Shown: positions 5,781 to 5,784 of the stretch, in pieces
Position numbering within the stretch: position 1 is the first letter of the stretch
How the letters are laid out: each line of letters opens with the position of its first letter
Assembly: GCA_030589965.1 (NCBI GenBank)
Contig: JAUUZM010000224.1
Location: 1-5,784 of the forward strand
DNA: 5,784 nucleotides
Reading direction: 5' to 3'
DNA from: Bacteroides sp.
GTDB lineage: Bacteria; Bacteroidota; Bacteroidia; Bacteroidales; SM23-62
Translations under genes and position numbers: made by a program
The notes under the pieces: model-generated
What the model saw: only the letters and a program-made list of their open reading frames with translations
Databases searched by the model: none
What the model was told of the DNA's origin: nothing

Positions 5781-5784
5781 ATTA

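Overview
The window looks like a piece of a Bacteroidota (Bacteroidetes) chromosome. The evidence is the set of families present: the end of a DUF5916-type outer-membrane protein, a PagL-like barrel, a head-GIN (DUF2807) lipoprotein, DUF2147, and subunits E and F of alternative complex III. A TTG-N20-TAACTTTG promoter of the Bacteroidetes type and generally weak Shine-Dalgarno sequences agree with this. I saw no rRNA, tRNA, CRISPR array, transposase or integrase.

Left part (1-1833, + strand): first comes the C-terminal 163 residues of a DUF5916-type protein whose start lies outside the window. A gap of about 230 bases follows, carrying a good Bacteroidetes promoter, and then a complete PagL-like outer-membrane protein. 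Both proteins end in Phe, as barrels inserted by the BAM machinery often do.

Middle part (1823-3769, - strand): three separate small genes for exported proteins. A GIN-domain lipoprotein is built on about seven SSAGD rungs, and its 3' end overlaps that of the PagL-like gene by 11 bases. Next is a 107-residue secreted protein of no family I can name, with a tenfold-residue motif ending in Trp-Met repeated three times. Last is a DUF2147 protein. The second and third genes each end in a clear intrinsic terminator, so they are probably transcribed on their own. Between them lies a small array of GAAC/GTTC elements spaced about 10 bases apart, which may be an operator.

Right part (3836-5780): two respiratory genes on the - strand, actF followed by actE after 5 bases. 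They encode the quinol-side membrane subunit and the monoheme cytochrome c lipoprotein of alternative complex III, which oxidises quinol and passes electrons to a cytochrome c or oxidase. The order F then E is the reverse of the usual actABCDEF. Immediately past actE, and pointing toward it, is a broken CYTH-domain (class IV adenylate cyclase-like) gene cut after 60 codons exactly at the actE 3' end. Together these suggest a rearrangement breakpoint at about 4010-4020, or an assembly join there.

I do not see a convincing new multi-gene system. The best leads are the Trp-Met repeat protein, the act gene order with the CYTH breakpoint, and the changed active-site position in the PagL-like protein.
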